Shown: positions 62,916 through 64,000 of the stretch, piece after piece | How positions within the stretch are numbered: position 1 is the first letter of the stretch | Layout of the letters: every line of letters starts with the position of its first letter | Assembly (NCBI RefSeq): GCF_000367925.1 | Contig: NZ_KB849164.1 | Location: forward strand, 908,349-972,348 | Reading direction: 5' to 3' | Source: Acinetobacter bohemicus ANC 3994 | GTDB lineage: Bacteria; Pseudomonadota; Gammaproteobacteria; Pseudomonadales; Moraxellaceae | DNA: 64,000 nt | Notes under the pieces: generated by a model | The model's input: only the letters and a program-made list of their open reading frames with translations | What the model was told of the DNA's origin: nothing | Database searches by the model: none | Position numbers and translations under genes: made by a program

Positions 62916-63968
62916 TCAATCAAGATCAATACTTATATAGTCGAGATCAATTTTAAGATTTTCCTGAATGTAGCTTAAATAAGGAATTTCATTCTCTTCT
63001 AAAGGGTATTGTCCAACTACATACAGTTTAATTTTTTGATTGGTATCTAACCGATGTGCGTACTGAATAATTTGCCCTAAAGCTTGGCGTATACATGTCG
63101 CAGCATACGCATCAGATTTAACTTCATAAAGTGTAATACAGTCTTTTTGGTATAGTGTTAAATCTACATAATTTTTTTCACATTCAACATTATGTTCACC
63201 ATGTTCATCAATAAGTATTCTTCTTAATTTATTCTGTATTTTATTGTGAGTCTGTTTTGCAATGTATGAGGGGGTAGTTATTCTTTCTTGATCATTAGTA
63301 TTCTTTTCTTGTTGAGTTCCCTTACTCTTTTTAACTGCATTTTTTGGTGTAATTGGCTTTAATGAGCCATCAGTATTTTGTTTTTTTGGAATAAATTTGT
63401 CACAAAGTACATGCATAAAGTCATGTGGGTTTAACTCAATTGGTTTGTTTTTAATAAGAATTTTTTGAATTTCTGATATTGTCGTTTTTCTAGTAACAGC
63501 TAAACCATAATGAATTGCAATATTTTTTAAAAGCTCCATTTTAAAAATAGGGATCAATCGTTCGTTAGAGTAAAGATAAGCAACTTTCCATTTAAAAATA
63601 TTAGGTAAAGGAATTTGGTCAATTTTAGAAAATTCACCTATTGATGAAAATTTTATAGTATCCAAAATATGTTCTTTAACTTGTGAAAATGCTAAGTTTC
63701 TATCATTCCCATACTTTTTATCCCAAGTAAATAACTCATCATTAATATAACCTTTAAGTGGATCAGGCTTTCTTCTTTTATAAATACCAAACATTCTAGA
63801 GCCAAATGGACCACTAATTGTTCCAAGTTTGATAGTTCTGTTTTCTATCCACTGCGTAAAGGTAGTAGGATCTCCAGTTGAAACGTATTGTTCAAGGGAC
63901 ATCTTTTCAACTTTATCTAAAGGCCATTGTTCGAGAAAGTTGTTTAATACATTTTGATAGTTACTCAT
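62916..63968 (-). CDS. PD-(D/E)XK nuclease with McrB-type N-terminal sensor domain, probable defence gene
   Basis: 350 aa. Residues about 13-155 (FLEQWPLDKVEKMSLEQYVS ... TFTQWIENRTIKLGTISGPF ... WKVAYLYSNERLIPIFK) match the N-terminal domain found on many McrB-like GTPase restriction proteins. A Lys/Thr-rich linker (195-235) leads to a C-terminal PD-(D/E)XK fold: D269 (YVDLTLY), E282-V-K284 (YEVKS), then ALGQIIQYAH. Reader plus nuclease in one chain suggests modification-dependent cleavage of foreign DNA. Single gene, AT-rich. A good ribosome site is not needed to decide the start. Confidence 0.72.
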   Translation of the reverse strand: MSNYQNVLNNFLEQWPLDKVEKMSLEQYVSTGDPTTFTQWIENRTIKLGTISGPFGSRMFGIYKRRKPDPLKGYINDELFTWDKKYGNDRNLAFSQVKEHILDTIKFSSIGEFSKIDQIPLPNIFKWKVAYLYSNERLIPIFKMELLKNIAIHYGLAVTRKTTISEIQKILIKNKPIELNPHDFMHVLCDKFIPKKQNTDGSLKPITPKNAVKKSKGTQQEKNTNDQERITTPSYIAKQTHNKIQNKLRRILIDEHGEHNVECEKNYVDLTLYQKDCITLYEVKSDAYAATCIRQALGQIIQYAHRLDTNQKIKLYVVGQYPLEENEIPYLSYIQENLKIDLDYISIDLD

Positions 63969-64000
63969 GGAAATCTCTTTAAAGGTTGTCTTGATTGATT

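Overview
The window reads as an Acinetobacter chromosome segment. It is AT-rich, carries tamA-tamB, a CspA-type cold-shock gene, an initiator tRNA, acnB, aroP, brnQ, map and fadH-like genes typical of that genus, and contains XerC/XerD (dif-type) sites of the form known from Acinetobacter. No species call is possible from sequence reading alone.

Region 1 (1-34.5 kb) is mostly core chromosome: the outer-membrane TamAB pair, csp, tRNA-fMet, a small lipoprotein and acnB. An AT-rich ApeA-like HEPN gene sits between the acnB terminator and the last about 40 codons of a lost gltS glutamate permease gene. After it come a secreted papain-like protease, amino-acid transporters (aroP, brnQ), a PadR-controlled fadH (two palindromic operators visible), hydrolases, and a repair/light group (SRAP protein, photolyase, then a BLUF photoreceptor).

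Region 2 (about 34.5-46.9 kb) is a patchwork: orphan phage-type small genes, a degenerate dif-like site fused to a DnaA-box-like/terminator element, an SDR pseudogene, a tyrosine integrase that stops just before its catalytic tyrosine, two phage genes (XRE regulator, small-terminase-like protein), then a metabolic island (VOC protein, secreted alpha/beta hydrolase, cyclophilin-like protein, LysR, and an MFS exporter split by an IS5/IS427-type element).

Region 3 (46.9-64 kb) is a mosaic prophage-like zone. Plus-strand virion modules (tape-measure/lysozyme, W-J-I-like baseplate operon, prohead-protease-like protein, PBECR nuclease) alternate with accessory units: HigBA, an Ntn-hydrolase (proteasome-like) gene with a truncated DUF2513 gene, a possible immunity protein, a lipoprotein and a PD-(D/E)XK nuclease. 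No large terminase, portal or major capsid gene is visible, so the prophage is either incomplete or continues to the right. Three well-conserved dif-type sites (52344 forward; 54200 and 62767 inverted) partition it. The pair 52344/54200 bounds a 1.8-kb block that looks like a chromosomal dif module.

Two cross-cutting signals stand out. First, four virion transcription units carry a TTGGAAC box 68-73 nt before the first ATG, and in three of them a terminator-like hairpin plus T-run runs directly into the ATG with no room for a Shine-Dalgarno sequence. Second, a three-way-junction RNA (61453-61555) lies between two phage genes. Family assignments rest on motif recognition by eye; no database search was run.
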